Below are positions 16,798-24,500 of a stretch of 64,000 nucleotides of DNA, one piece after another. The position numbers and the translations under genes were made by a program. The notes below the pieces were generated by a model. It saw only the letters and a program-made list of their open reading frames with translations. It was not told the origin of the DNA and searched no databases. Each line of letters begins with the position of its first letter. The first letter of the stretch is position 1. This stretch comes from Pseudomonas viridiflava (GTDB lineage Bacteria > Pseudomonadota > Gammaproteobacteria > Pseudomonadales > Pseudomonadaceae). The stretch is from positions 248,001 to 312,000 of the forward strand of contig NZ_UTIQ01000199.1 of assembly GCF_900582625.1 (NCBI RefSeq). Reading direction: 5' to 3'.

Positions 16798-17469
16798 ATG
16801 CGCGACTACAAATGGCTCAACGAGTACTGCCTGAATCGCTTCGGTTCGCAGGCCAAACTCGAGGCTCAACTGCCGAGCGTCAAAACCCCAGCGCAACTGC
16901 GCAGAATCAGTGATGACCGTTATTTGTCCTTGATTGCGTTAAGGGTTTTTCGCGCCGGGCTCAAGCACAGCCTGGTCGACGCCAAATGGCCGGCGTTCGA
17001 GCAAGTGTTCTTCAGTTTCGACCCGGAGAAGGTCGTGCTGATGGGCGCTGACCACCTTGAACGGCTGATGCAAGACGCCCGCATCATCCGTCACCTGGGC
17101 AAGCTGAAAAGCGTGCCGCGTAACGCGCAGTTCATTCTCGACGTTGCCGAGGAGCGTGGCAGTTTTGGTGCGCTGATTGCCGAGTGGCCGGTGACCGATA
17201 TCGTTGGGCTGTGGAAATACATAGCCAAGCACGGCAGCCAAATGGGCGGGCTGTCGGCGCCGCGTTTTCTGCGCATGGCGGGCAAAGACACGTTTATTCC
17301 CACCAACGACATGGTCGCCGCGCTGCGTGCGCAGGACATCATCGACAAGGTGCCCACCAGCCTCAAAGACCTCGCCACCGTGCAGGCCGCGTTCAATACC
17401 TGGCATGAGCAGAGCGGCCGGTCGATGGCGCAGCTGTCGTGGATGCTGGCGCACACCGTGAATCATTGA
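16798..17469 (+). CDS. DNA-3-methyladenine glycosylase I-related protein
   Basis: A 223-residue protein of the Tag/helix-hairpin-helix glycosylase superfamily as annotated in Pseudomonas next to ttcA. Visible features are the N-terminal block YKWLNEYCLNRFG, a central helical core (WPAFEQVFFSFDPEKVVLMGADHLERLM) similar to the Tag substrate-pocket region, and the C-terminal segment FIPTNDMVAALRAQDIIDK. It would remove alkylated adenine from DNA. The classic Tag zinc ligands at both ends are not obvious, so activity on 3-methyladenine is uncertain and a divergent specificity is possible. ATG 16798 follows TAGGAAGCCGG. The sirtuin gene follows within 40 bases, so ttcA, this gene and the sirtuin may be co-transcribed. 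Confidence 0.75.
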   Translation: MRDYKWLNEYCLNRFGSQAKLEAQLPSVKTPAQLRRISDDRYLSLIALRVFRAGLKHSLVDAKWPAFEQVFFSFDPEKVVLMGADHLERLMQDARIIRHLGKLKSVPRNAQFILDVAEERGSFGALIAEWPVTDIVGLWKYIAKHGSQMGGLSAPRFLRMAGKDTFIPTNDMVAALRAQDIIDKVPTSLKDLATVQAAFNTWHEQSGRSMAQLSWMLAHTVNH

Positions 17470-17506
17470 GTGGATCGCGATGATCGACAACGGGGAGGGC
17501 TGCGAG

Positions 17507-18265
17507 ATGGATGCACAGGTGATTGAAGCGTTACAGCGCGCCCAGCGCGTGTTGTTCATCACTGGCGCCGGATTGTCAGCCGATTCGGGCTTACCGACCT
17601 ATCGCGGCCTGGGCGGCCTGTACAACGGGGAAACGGCGGAAGGCATTCCCATCGAAGCCGCGTTATCCGGTTCCATGCTGCAACGTGATCCAGCGCTGTG
17701 TTGGAAATACCTCGCCGAACTCGGTCGCGCCTGCCTGAATGCCAAACCCAACGCGGGTCACTACGCCATCGCTGAGATGCAGAGGCGTCTTCCGGGGTGT
17801 TGGGTGCTGACGCAGAACATCGACGGCTATCACCGCCAGGCTGGCTGTGATCCGCAGCGCTTGATCGAGATTCATGGCGAACTGGCACCGCTGTATTGCC
17901 AGTCTTGCGGGGCGGTGAGCGAGGAATTGGCAGCGCACTTGGACAGGCCCTTGCCGCCAAGGTGCGAACAATGTGCGGGCATTCTCCGACCGCCGGTCGT
18001 TTTATTCGAGGAGATGCTGCCGGAAAAAGCCATCGAGACGCTCTACCACGAGCTTCGCAAGGGTTTTGACCTGGTTGTGGCGGTGGGCACGACGGCCAGC
18101 TTTCCCTACATCGCCGAACCTGTTTTGCGCACGCGTCAGGCGGGGGGCTTTACGGTGGAGATAAACCCGCAGGACGGGGCTTTGAGCCCGTATGTGGACG
18201 TCCATATTCGCGGGAAAGCGTTAGATGTGTTGCCGATACTACTGAGTCACACTCTGGCCAATTAA
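17507..18265 (+). CDS. SIR2 family NAD-dependent protein deacylase
   Basis: A 252-residue sirtuin. All catalytic elements are visible: the NAD motif GAGLSADSGLPTYRG, TQNIDGYH, the catalytic histidine in EIHGELAP, the zinc pairs CQSC and CEQC, the substrate-loop RPPVVLFEEMLP, and the VGTTASFPYIAEPV motif. Sirtuins remove acyl groups from lysine using NAD+ in the cytoplasm. The acyl preference is unclear: the Tyr/Arg pair that marks succinyl-specific class III enzymes is not evident where expected. An ATG at 17480 is in frame, but ATG 17507 follows GGGAGGGCTGCGAG, a much better ribosome-binding site. It lies just downstream of the Tag-like gene. Confidence 0.92.
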   Translation: MDAQVIEALQRAQRVLFITGAGLSADSGLPTYRGLGGLYNGETAEGIPIEAALSGSMLQRDPALCWKYLAELGRACLNAKPNAGHYAIAEMQRRLPGCWVLTQNIDGYHRQAGCDPQRLIEIHGELAPLYCQSCGAVSEELAAHLDRPLPPRCEQCAGILRPPVVLFEEMLPEKAIETLYHELRKGFDLVVAVGTTASFPYIAEPVLRTRQAGGFTVEINPQDGALSPYVDVHIRGKALDVLPILLSHTLAN

Positions 18266-18332
18266 ATTTGCATATAACCGTTATGGAAGGCATATTCGCG
18301 CCTTCATAAATTTTTAGTCCACGGTCGTGCCC

Positions 18333-18965
18333 ATGCTCAAACGCTCTGCACCCCTCGTGCCCCTCGCACTTTCAGTGTTCCTCGTGGCCTGTGCTGGCAT
18401 GCAGCCAGCCCCGCAAGTAACTGAAGTTCCTCAGCAAACCATCAGCCAGCAATCCATTGCTGATGAAGAATCCGATGACGGCCTCGACCCGTTACCCGAC
18501 TTTGCTCAGGACCAGCCTTATCAACTCCCGTCTTTCGCCGACAGCATCCTGGCCCACGGCCTGTCGCTGGTAGGCACCCGTTATCGCTTCGGCGGCACCT
18601 CGGCCAACACCGGTTTCGATTGCAGTGGCTTCATCGGCTACCTGTTCAAAGAAGAAGCCGGCATGAGCCTGCCGCGCTCCACCCGCGAAATGATCAACCT
18701 CGACGCGCCGCTGGTTGCTCGCGGTGATCTGCAACCGGGCGACCTGCTGTTCTTCAGCACTCACGGTCGCGGTCGTGTCAGCCACGCCGGTATCTACCTG
18801 GGTGATGATCAGTTCATTCACTCCAGCAGCAGTAAGAGCGGCGGTGTCCGCGTCGACAGCCTTGACGACAAATACTGGAGCCGCACCTTTATCGAAGCCA
18901 AACGCGCGCTGGCGATGGCCTCGGTGAACACCGCTCAAGTCAGCCGCAACCCGCTGCACCCCTAA
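18333..18965 (+). CDS. NlpC/P60 family lipoprotein, probable peptidoglycan endopeptidase (copy 1)
   Basis: A 210-residue lipoprotein. The N terminus is a lipoprotein signal ending LVAC, so it should be anchored by the acylated cysteine. An acidic linker (QSIADEESDDGLDPLPDF) leads to an NlpC/P60 cysteine-protease domain with the catalytic cysteine in FDCSGFIGYLF and histidine in VSHAGIYLG. Such enzymes cut stem-peptide bonds in murein, as MepS (Spr) does. A GTG at 18327 is in frame, but ATG 18333 gives the standard signal. The upstream 65 bases are AT-rich and contain the palindrome ATAACCGTTAT (18274-18284), likely the promoter area. A terminator follows. A close paralogue lies directly downstream. 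Confidence 0.92.
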   Translation: MLKRSAPLVPLALSVFLVACAGMQPAPQVTEVPQQTISQQSIADEESDDGLDPLPDFAQDQPYQLPSFADSILAHGLSLVGTRYRFGGTSANTGFDCSGFIGYLFKEEAGMSLPRSTREMINLDAPLVARGDLQPGDLLFFSTHGRGRVSHAGIYLGDDQFIHSSSSKSGGVRVDSLDDKYWSRTFIEAKRALAMASVNTAQVSRNPLHP

Positions 18966-18980
18966 TCAGTGGTCGGCCAA

Positions 18981-19011
18981 CAAAACCCCCGTTGATCGGG
19001 GGTTTTGCGTT
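18981..19011 (+). terminator. Rho-independent terminator
   Basis: The arms CAAAACCCCC (18981-18990) and GGGGGTTTTG (18998-19007) pair perfectly with a 7-nt loop and are followed by CGTTTT. It separates the two NlpC/P60 genes, so the second needs its own promoter. Confidence 0.88.
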
Positions 19012-19128
19012 TTGGCGGGTTTGCAAGTTTCCGTAGGAGCCAGCCGCGCCGGCAAAATGCACCCAGCCCTTGCGCCACGGCCCTCTCAAGGGCAGAGTAC
19101 GCCGAACCATCTCTGAGCCGCCTCGCTT

Positions 19129-19653
19129 ATGCCCGCTCCGGCCCGCGTCATTCTCGTGTTACTTGCTGCGCTGCTTTCTGCCTGCGCCAGCTCACCGCCT
19201 CCTTCCAAACCCATCGTTTTCGCCCCACCCAGCGCCACGCAAAGCGATGCGGCCGACGATGTGCTGTTTCGCGCCCTGGGCCTGGTCGGCACGCCGTATC
19301 GATACGGCGGCAACACGCCGGACAGCGGCTTCGATTGCAGCGGCCTGATCGGCTATGTGTACCGCGACGCCGCGGGCATCTCGCTGCCGCGCTCCACCCG
19401 CGAAATGGTCAGCATGGGCGCCCCCAGCGTAAAGCGTGAAGCCTTGCAGGCCGGCGATCTGGTGTTCTTCGCCACAGCTGGCGGCGGCAAAGTCAGCCAC
19501 GCGGGTATCTACGTTGGGGAAGGGCGCTTCGTCCACGCGCCATCCAGCGGCGGAACCGTGCGCCTGGACAGCCTGTCCACCGCCTATTGGCTGAAAAGCT
19601 ACGTCGACGCCAAGCGCGTTTTGAGCCCAGCCCGCCTGGCGCGCACTCCTTGA
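19129..19653 (+). CDS. NlpC/P60 family lipoprotein, probable peptidoglycan endopeptidase (copy 2)
   Basis: A 174-residue lipoprotein, paralogue of the gene upstream. The signal ends LSAC. The NlpC/P60 domain shows the catalytic cysteine in FDCSGLIGYVYRDAAG, the block LPRSTREMV shared with copy 1, and the histidine in VSHAGIYVGEG. It differs from copy 1 by lacking the acidic linker (about 35 residues shorter) and by a shorter tail. Tandem NlpC/P60 lipoproteins also occur in P. aeruginosa (PA1198/PA1199, from memory). The Shine-Dalgarno sequence before ATG 19129 is poor. Confidence 0.9.
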   Translation: MPAPARVILVLLAALLSACASSPPPSKPIVFAPPSATQSDAADDVLFRALGLVGTPYRYGGNTPDSGFDCSGLIGYVYRDAAGISLPRSTREMVSMGAPSVKREALQAGDLVFFATAGGGKVSHAGIYVGEGRFVHAPSSGGTVRLDSLSTAYWLKSYVDAKRVLSPARLARTP

Positions 19654-19703
19654 GCCACCGGCGCCGCTTTGTTTTTTAGTGACCCCTGCCAAGGACGCAC
19701 CGC

Positions 19704-20366
19704 ATGACCGCTCGAACACTCGCCCTCAATGACGCGCTCTACCACTACCTGCTCGATGTGTCCCTGCGTGAAACGCCACTGCTCAAACGCCTACGAGAAG
19801 AAACCCAGGCAATGCCCATGGCGCGCTGGCAAGTGGCGCCGGAGCAGGGCCAGTTTCTCGCGCTGCTGGTGAAACTCACCGGCGCCAAGCGTCTGTTGGA
19901 AATCGGCACCTTCACCGGCTACAGCGCACTAAGCATGGCCAGCGCCTTGCCCGAAGACGGCCATCTGCTGTGCTGTGACCTGCCCGGCGACTACAACCAA
20001 ATCGCCCGGCGCTACTGGTTTCAAGCCGAACTGCAAGACCGCATCGAACTGCGCCTGGCGCCAGCGCTGGAAACCTTGGGGCAACTGGAGCGGGAAGGGC
20101 GCGGCGAGAGTTTCGACCTGATCTTTATCGACGCTGACAAAGCCAACTACCCGGTTTATCTGGAACACGCCCTGGCCCTGGTGCGCACCGGTGGCGTAAT
20201 TCTGTTCGACAACACCCTGTGGAGCGGCCGCGTGCTGGAAGAATCGCCAGACAGCCCCGACACCCGCGCCATTCAGACCCTCAACCGCCGATTGAAAACC
20301 GACCAGCGCGTGGACCTGTCGCTTCTGCCGATCGGCGACGGCCTGACCCTGTGCCGCAAGCGCTGA
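19704..20366 (+). CDS. Class I SAM-dependent O-methyltransferase (COMT-like)
   Basis: A 220-residue protein of the Methyltransf_3 family. Motif I is LLEIGTFTGYSALSMASAL; the metal-binding aspartates occur in FDLIFIDADKANYP and VILFDNTLWSG, as in catechol/caffeoyl-CoA O-methyltransferases that use a divalent metal and S-adenosylmethionine. The natural acceptor, usually a catechol-type hydroxyl, is unknown for bacterial homologues. ATG 19704 follows AAGGACGCACCGC. The small HNH gene starts 13 bases after its stop and is probably co-transcribed. Confidence 0.9.
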   Translation: MTARTLALNDALYHYLLDVSLRETPLLKRLREETQAMPMARWQVAPEQGQFLALLVKLTGAKRLLEIGTFTGYSALSMASALPEDGHLLCCDLPGDYNQIARRYWFQAELQDRIELRLAPALETLGQLEREGRGESFDLIFIDADKANYPVYLEHALALVRTGGVILFDNTLWSGRVLEESPDSPDTRAIQTLNRRLKTDQRVDLSLLPIGDGLTLCRKR

Positions 20367-20379
20367 TCAGCCACCCGCG

Positions 20380-20700
20380 ATGCCCGAACCGATCCGCCTT
20401 CCGCCCCAGCCCGACCAGTGCGAACTGTGCCAACGCCCCGTGCCGCTGACCCGGCATCACCTGATTCCCAAAGCGCTGCACAACAAGCCCTACGTGCAAA
20501 AGCAATTCGCCAAAAGCGAACGCATCACCGCCACGCTATGGGTGTGCCGGGCGTGCCATAACCAGATTCATCGATTGTTTAGCGAGAAGGAGCTTGCGCT
20601 GACTTACAACAGCCGCGACATGCTGCTTAGCGATCAACGTTTGCAGACCTTCGTGGCATGGCTGGCCACCAAGCCGCCAGGGTTTATGCCCAAGCATTGA
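20380..20700 (+). CDS. Small HNH endonuclease-like protein
   Basis: A 106-residue protein with an HNH-type zinc/metal motif: C-x2-C in CELCQRP, the catalytic block TRHHLIPK, a second C-x2-C in CRACH, and NQIHRLFSEKELA, where the N and final H would complete the motif. It is small, soluble and without other domains. Such stand-alone HNH proteins are common in Pseudomonas and have no assigned role; nothing here links it to restriction or a mobile element. It lies 13 bases after the O-methyltransferase gene and is followed by a repeat-rich gap. Confidence 0.82.
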   Translation: MPEPIRLPPQPDQCELCQRPVPLTRHHLIPKALHNKPYVQKQFAKSERITATLWVCRACHNQIHRLFSEKELALTYNSRDMLLSDQRLQTFVAWLATKPPGFMPKH

Positions 20701-20716
20701 GCCGGAAGGCGCAGTT

Positions 20717-20741
20717 TGTAGAAGCGGCTTCAGCCGCGATG
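20717..20741. repeat. Single REP-type half-element
   Basis: One copy of the Pseudomonas-type sequence TGTAGAAGCGGCTTCAGCCGCGAT, degenerate in its first arm compared with the copies near 37.3, 46.0 and 51.6-51.9 kb. It is 17 bases after the HNH stop codon and can fold by itself (GCGGCTTCAGCCGC). Confidence 0.7.
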
Positions 20742-20885
20742 TTTTGATCTGCTGTGGATCTGCCGCTCTGATCTACCTGCCCCATTGTTCGCAGGCCGAG
20801 TGGAGTCGTCGCGCAGGCGCGCGCGGGTAGGCGCGAAACAAAAGGTTCAGCGCACGCGGTAATGAATCCTCTGCACCGGCTTGAG

Positions 20886-20966
20886 ATTCTGGATTCCCGC
20901 CTACGCGGGAATGACGGTGGTGTATGAATAACCTCCGTCATTCCCGCGCAGGCGGGAATCCAGAGT
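20886..20966. repeat. Inverted pair of dRS3-like palindromes
   Basis: Two copies of the 20-bp palindrome ATTCCCGC-N4-GCGGGAAT (20893-20912 and 20940-20959), each flanked by CTGG on one side and GACGG on the other, face each other around about 20 bases. The same element recurs at 40.3-40.7, 46.1-46.3, 51.4-51.8 and 59.1-59.3 kb. Confidence 0.85.
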
Positions 20967-21045
20967 TTCGGAGCGAAGTGCGGTAGCGGGTTCGCCACGT
21001 CGCAATGGAGTAAATGCCTCGGTCGCTTACCCGGCGAAATGCTTT

Positions 21046-21088
21046 GGATCCCGAATAGTCGGACCGCGACCCTGCACGGGAATGTCGG
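21046..21088. repeat. Long-form variant of the dRS3-like palindrome
   Basis: A degenerate copy of the long form, GGATCCCGAATAGTCGGACC followed by CGCGACCCTGCACGGGAATG. The insertion related to GAATCGTCGGACCG splits the left arm. It lies about 25 bases beyond the stop codon of the LuxR-type regulator. Confidence 0.6.
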
Positions 21089-21111
21089 AAGTCGGAACGC
21101 GGATGCGCTCA

Positions 21112-21762
21112 TCAATCATCCGGATCAACAATCCCTTCGCGCACGGCATACAGCACCAACCCCGCGACATCATGAATATGCAGCCGCTTCATAATCTGCG
21201 CCCGGTGCGCCTCCACGGTCTTAACGCTCAACCCCAACCCTTCGGCAATCAGGCGCGTGCTCACGCCCCGGCTAATCAAACGCAGAATTTCGATCTGCCG
21301 CTCAGTCAGGCTTTGCGTGACCGGTAGCGGGCGTTGTGAGCGTGCCAAGGCGCGTTCCAGAACGGGCTCGGCAATGGATGAACTCAGGTAACGCTGACCC
21401 CGCCCAACGGCGTTCAGCGCCTCGTGCAGCTCATCAATCGCGGCGTCTTTTAGCAGGTAACCGCGTGCGCCTTTTTCCAGGGCAGACACCACCACCTCGG
21501 CGTCGGCGTGCATCGACAGCATTAGCACGCGCGAGTCGGGTGCAGCGGTGGCTAGCTCTCGCAGGGCTTCCAGGCCGCTGACGCCCTGCATCGAGACGTC
21601 GAGCAAGATGATGTCCGGGTGCAACGCACGGGCCATGTCGACGGTTTGTCGTCCGTCCTGCGCTTCGCCGACCACCTCGTAGCCTGGCAGGGTTTCGATC
21701 ATGGCCCGCACGCCAACGCGGATCAGCGCGTGATCGTCGGCCAGCAACAGACGACACGTCAT
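21112..21762 (-). CDS. LuxR/NarL-type response regulator, orphan
   Basis: A 216-residue response regulator. The receiver domain (residues 1 to about 120) has the acidic pair D9/D10, the phospho-acceptor D55 in IILLDVSM, a conserved serine region (VLMLSMHAD) and lysine in GYLLKDA. The C-terminal domain has the LuxR/GerE helix-turn-helix LTERQIEILRLISRGVSTRLIAEGL followed by SVKTVEAHRAQIMKRL. It should bind DNA on phosphorylation; no histidine kinase gene is nearby, so the partner is unknown. Its ATG overlaps by 4 bases (ATGA) the stop of a 26-codon ORF with a strong ribosome-binding site, so expression is probably coupled to that ORF. Confidence 0.93.
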   Translation of the reverse strand: MTCRLLLADDHALIRVGVRAMIETLPGYEVVGEAQDGRQTVDMARALHPDIILLDVSMQGVSGLEALRELATAAPDSRVLMLSMHADAEVVVSALEKGARGYLLKDAAIDELHEALNAVGRGQRYLSSSIAEPVLERALARSQRPLPVTQSLTERQIEILRLISRGVSTRLIAEGLGLSVKTVEAHRAQIMKRLHIHDVAGLVLYAVREGIVDPDD

Positions 21763-21839
21763 AGCGGCACGCTGCGGCAGCGGCGATGGTGGCGACCGTG
21801 TTGCCAGAGATAAAGGGAGTTGAAACGGCGATTACGCAT
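21759..21839 (-). CDS. 26-residue Arg/His-rich small ORF, coupled leader of the response regulator
   Basis: This ORF (MRNRRFNSLYLWQHGRHHRR, then CRSVPL) starts at ATG 21839, preceded by CAGGAGTCCAAGCA, a stronger ribosome-binding site than anything directly before the regulator gene. Its TGA overlaps the regulator ATG as ATGA, so translation is probably coupled. It has 7 arginines and 3 histidines in 26 residues, which could make it a translation-rate sensor (leader peptide) or a small basic protein. The reading is direct from sequence; function is unknown, and translation has not been shown. Confidence 0.55.
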   Translation of the reverse strand: MRNRRFNSLYLWQHGRHHRRCRSVPL

Positions 21840-22153
21840 TGCTTGGACTCCTGTCTCAAACTGCGCCGCACGGGCGCAAGGCGAGGCTCGACACGGCCGC
21901 GCTTATAAGCAATGAGTAAGGAGTGTAGCGAAGGTTCGGCCAATTTGATGGGCAAGTGGCCATCATTGTGCACGGCAAAGTGCCTGCAGGCGCTCTACGT
22001 TGGGCGCCGAAGCGTTCGTCGGCTGATTTGTTACGGCGCCGGGCGGGCGTACCGGGTGATCACCGAGCACACATTGCCCCAGCGATTCGGAGTCCTTCCG
22101 TTATCGGTAGGGAGCACGACGAAGGGCATGCACCGGTATTACAGCTTACTGAG
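21840..22153. other. Intergenic region without recognised gene
   Basis: About 310 bases between the mini-ORF/regulator unit and the truncated chemoreceptor-like gene. I find no dispersed repeat and no convincing gene; open frames on either strand lack family features. The palindrome GCTTATAAGC near 21900 may belong to the minus-strand promoter of the regulator. Confidence 0.5.
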
Positions 22154-22465
22154 TCAGCGTTGGGCGCCGATGGCTGGATCCTGGCTGTATACGGCGTCCT
22201 GCATACGCTGCATATCCAGTTGCAAGTAATCGATCATCTGCTCTGAGCGATCCTGAAGTTGCATCGAGCTAGAGGCGCGGCCCTGCAATTCGTTGGCGCA
22301 AGAGTCGAGCCGCGGTTGACTGTCCGCGACAATTGGCCGAGGGCGGCAAAACCAGGCGCCAATCAGGTTAATCAACATCCCGGCCGCAATTAACCAGGGC
22401 TGGGACACGACCAATCCGGTGCAATTGATGACGAGTCCAAGGTAAAGCGCGTAATAAGCCAGCAC
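22154..22465 (-). CDS. 103-residue internally deleted relative of the MCP-like protein (29600-30685)
   Basis: The N-terminal 42 residues (MLAYYALYLGLVINCTGLVV...) match the membrane-hairpin N terminus of the 361-residue MCP-like protein at 23 of 42 positions. The C-terminal part (LQLQDRSEQMIDYLQ...RMQDAVYSQDP) matches its C-terminal region ([15 protein letters not shown]...SQDP). About 250 residues, including the whole methyl-accepting signalling domain, are missing. The reading frame is intact, and the 5' flanks of both genes also share sequence (the GTTCAAGGTG stretch), so a duplication followed by an in-frame deletion is the simplest explanation. It is either a decaying remnant or a domesticated small membrane protein that might pair with the full-length one. 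It ends 122 bases before the cheB end, same strand. Confidence 0.7.
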   Translation of the reverse strand: MLAYYALYLGLVINCTGLVVSQPWLIAAGMLINLIGAWFCRPRPIVADSQPRLDSCANELQGRASSSMQLQDRSEQMIDYLQLDMQRMQDAVYSQDPAIGAQR

Positions 22466-22587
22466 GGGAATGTCTCCACCAAACGTTCAAGGTGAGGAAA
22501 TTCTAAGTAGGCCTAGTCGCTATAGAAGTAAGGCGACTTCCTTCGATTGTGTAGGGACTTACTGCAAGAACAAGGGGGCCGTGTGCC

Positions 22588-23673
22588 CTAGTGGGTGCGT
22601 GCGTATTGGATGATGACCTTAGGCAAATTGCCGAGTGATTCAGTGCTTTGCGCAGCGTCCATGCGCAAGGCTTCCTTGGGCATGCCGAATACCACGCAAC
22701 TGGCTTCGTCCTGCGCCACGGTGCGCGCGCCGGCTTCGCGCATGGTCAGCAGGCCACGGGCGCCGTCGTCGCCCATGCCGGTCATGATGATGCCCAGTGC
22801 ATTGTGGCCAGCATGCTTGGCTACCGAGCGAAACAACACGTCCACCGACGGCTTGTGGCGATTAACCGGCGGGCCGTCGATCACTTCCACAAAGTACTGC
22901 GCGCCGCTGCGTTTGAGCTGCATGTGTTTGCCACCCGGCGCCACGAGGGCCAGGCCGGGGCGCACGCGGTCCATGTGTTTGGCTTCGCGCACGTCGATGG
23001 CGCAGATGCTGTCGAGGCGCTGGGCAAAGGCGGCGGTGAATTTTTCCGGCATGTGCTGAACGATAACGATGCCAGGGCAGCCGGCCGGCAATTGTCGCAG
23101 CACCACTTCCAGTGCCTGGGTGCCGCCTGTGGAGGTGCCGAGTGCTACCACGCGATCGGTGGTGGTCAGCGACGGCTTCTCTGCGTGCGGCTCCGGCTGG
23201 GCAGCAGCGCTCGGCGTTTTTGCGACAGGCGCCGCGGGCGTTGCCTTTGGCATGGCGCGTGGGCTGCTGCGGGCGGCCATTTCAATCTGACGGATCAGAT
23301 CGCCCGATATCTGCTGCAAGCTGTCTTTAAGCCCGAGCCTGGCTTTGGTGAACACACCCACAGCGCCTGCCGCCAGGGCGTCGAGGGTGATGGCGGCGCC
23401 GGCTTCGGTGAGTGTCGAGCAGATGATTGATGGCGTCGGCCGCTCGGCCATGATTTTGCGCAAGAACGTGATGCCGTCCATGCGCGGCATTTCCACGTCC
23501 AGCACCAGCACGTCGGGCCACTGTTTCTGCATTTTTTCCAGTGCAAACAGCGGGTCGGCAGCCTGGCCGATCACGTCGATGGTGGGGTGACTGTGCAAGC
23601 AGGCGGTGAGCACCTGACGCACCAGCGCCGAGTCATCGACGATAAATACTTTAATCCGCGCGTTATGAGGCAT
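22588..23673 (-). CDS. cheB: Chemotaxis protein-glutamate methylesterase CheB
   Basis: A 361-residue CheB. The N-terminal receiver domain has D13/D14 and the phospho-acceptor D59 in [15 protein letters not shown] linker rich in Ala, Pro and Lys (about residues 135-170) leads to the methylesterase domain with the catalytic serine in ALGTSTGG, histidine in QHMPEKF and aspartate in [11 protein letters not shown]. CheB removes methyl groups from receptor glutamates and deamidates glutamines, giving adaptation. It is the last gene of the chemosensory operon, 17 bases after cheR. No cheD is found in the cluster. Confidence 0.96.
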   Translation of the reverse strand: MPHNARIKVFIVDDSALVRQVLTACLHSHPTIDVIGQAADPLFALEKMQKQWPDVLVLDVEMPRMDGITFLRKIMAERPTPSIICSTLTEAGAAITLDALAAGAVGVFTKARLGLKDSLQQISGDLIRQIEMAARSSPRAMPKATPAAPVAKTPSAAAQPEPHAEKPSLTTTDRVVALGTSTGGTQALEVVLRQLPAGCPGIVIVQHMPEKFTAAFAQRLDSICAIDVREAKHMDRVRPGLALVAPGGKHMQLKRSGAQYFVEVIDGPPVNRHKPSVDVLFRSVAKHAGHNALGIIMTGMGDDGARGLLTMREAGARTVAQDEASCVVFGMPKEALRMDAAQSTESLGNLPKVIIQYARTH

Positions 23674-23690
23674 CGGCTGGTTCCAGATTC

Positions 23691-24500
23691 TTAAAGGCGT
23701 TCAAACACCGAAGGGCGCAGGTTTCGCAGCGGCAAGTCAAAGCCATGCAGGCTCTCGGCGTGGCCGATAAAAAACAGGCCGCCCGGGTTCAGGCGCTCGA
23801 CGAGGCGCTTGGTAATGGCGCGTTTTTCTTCCTGAGCGAAGTAGATCAGCACGTTGCGCAGGAAAATCACGTCGAACGGTCCAACGCCAGCGGGAATAGG
23901 GCGCATCAGGTTGACCTCGGCGAAGTTCACCCGGTGGCGCAGTTCCTGGTTCATGCGAAACAGACCTTCGCTGTCTTCCACACCGCGCAAACAGTGGCGT
24001 TTCAGCCAGCCTGCGGGAAAGTTGTCAGCCTGTTCGAGCGGGTAAGTGCCCCGGCGAGCGGTTTCCAGCACGCGGCGGCTGAGGTCGCTGGCAAAAATCG
24101 ACCAGTCACGGCTGCGCGAATGCTCGGCGGCGACCATGGCCATGGTGAAGGCTTCCTGCCCGGACGAGCTGGCCGCACTCCACATATGCACCGGTTTGCG
24201 CTGCCGGCCCAGCCACTCGCCCAGCACCTCGAAGTGCTGAGGTTCGCGGAAAAAATAGGTTTCGTTGGTGGTCAGCAAATCGATCACCAGACGCCGTTCT
24301 TCCTTCTCGTTCGGGTCGTTGATCAGCTGCATATAGGCGCCGTAATTGGGCACCCCGCGTTCGCGCAGCCGGCTCATCAAACGGCCTGCCATCAGCGTGC
24401 GTTTCTGTTCGGCCATACGAATGCCGGAAGCCTGCAGCATCATCTGCTGCAGGCTGCGGAAGTCGCTGTCACTGAGTTTCGGCAGGTTGGAGGTGGGCAT
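23691..24500 (-). CDS. cheR: Chemotaxis protein methyltransferase CheR
   Basis: A 269-residue CheR that methylates receptor glutamates with S-adenosylmethionine. The N-terminal helical domain ([17 protein letters not shown]...[10 protein letters not shown]) is followed by [16 protein letters not shown], the SAM motif [18 protein letters not shown] and [15 protein letters not shown]. The frame could start one codon earlier at TTG, but ATG 24500 is preferred; it overlaps the cheW stop as TGATG, implying coupled translation. No TPR or other extension is present, so this is the single-domain type. Confidence 0.95.
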   Translation of the reverse strand: MPTSNLPKLSDSDFRSLQQMMLQASGIRMAEQKRTLMAGRLMSRLRERGVPNYGAYMQLINDPNEKEERRLVIDLLTTNETYFFREPQHFEVLGEWLGRQRKPVHMWSAASSSGQEAFTMAMVAAEHSRSRDWSIFASDLSRRVLETARRGTYPLEQADNFPAGWLKRHCLRGVEDSEGLFRMNQELRHRVNFAEVNLMRPIPAGVGPFDVIFLRNVLIYFAQEEKRAITKRLVERLNPGGLFFIGHAESLHGFDLPLRNLRPSVFERL

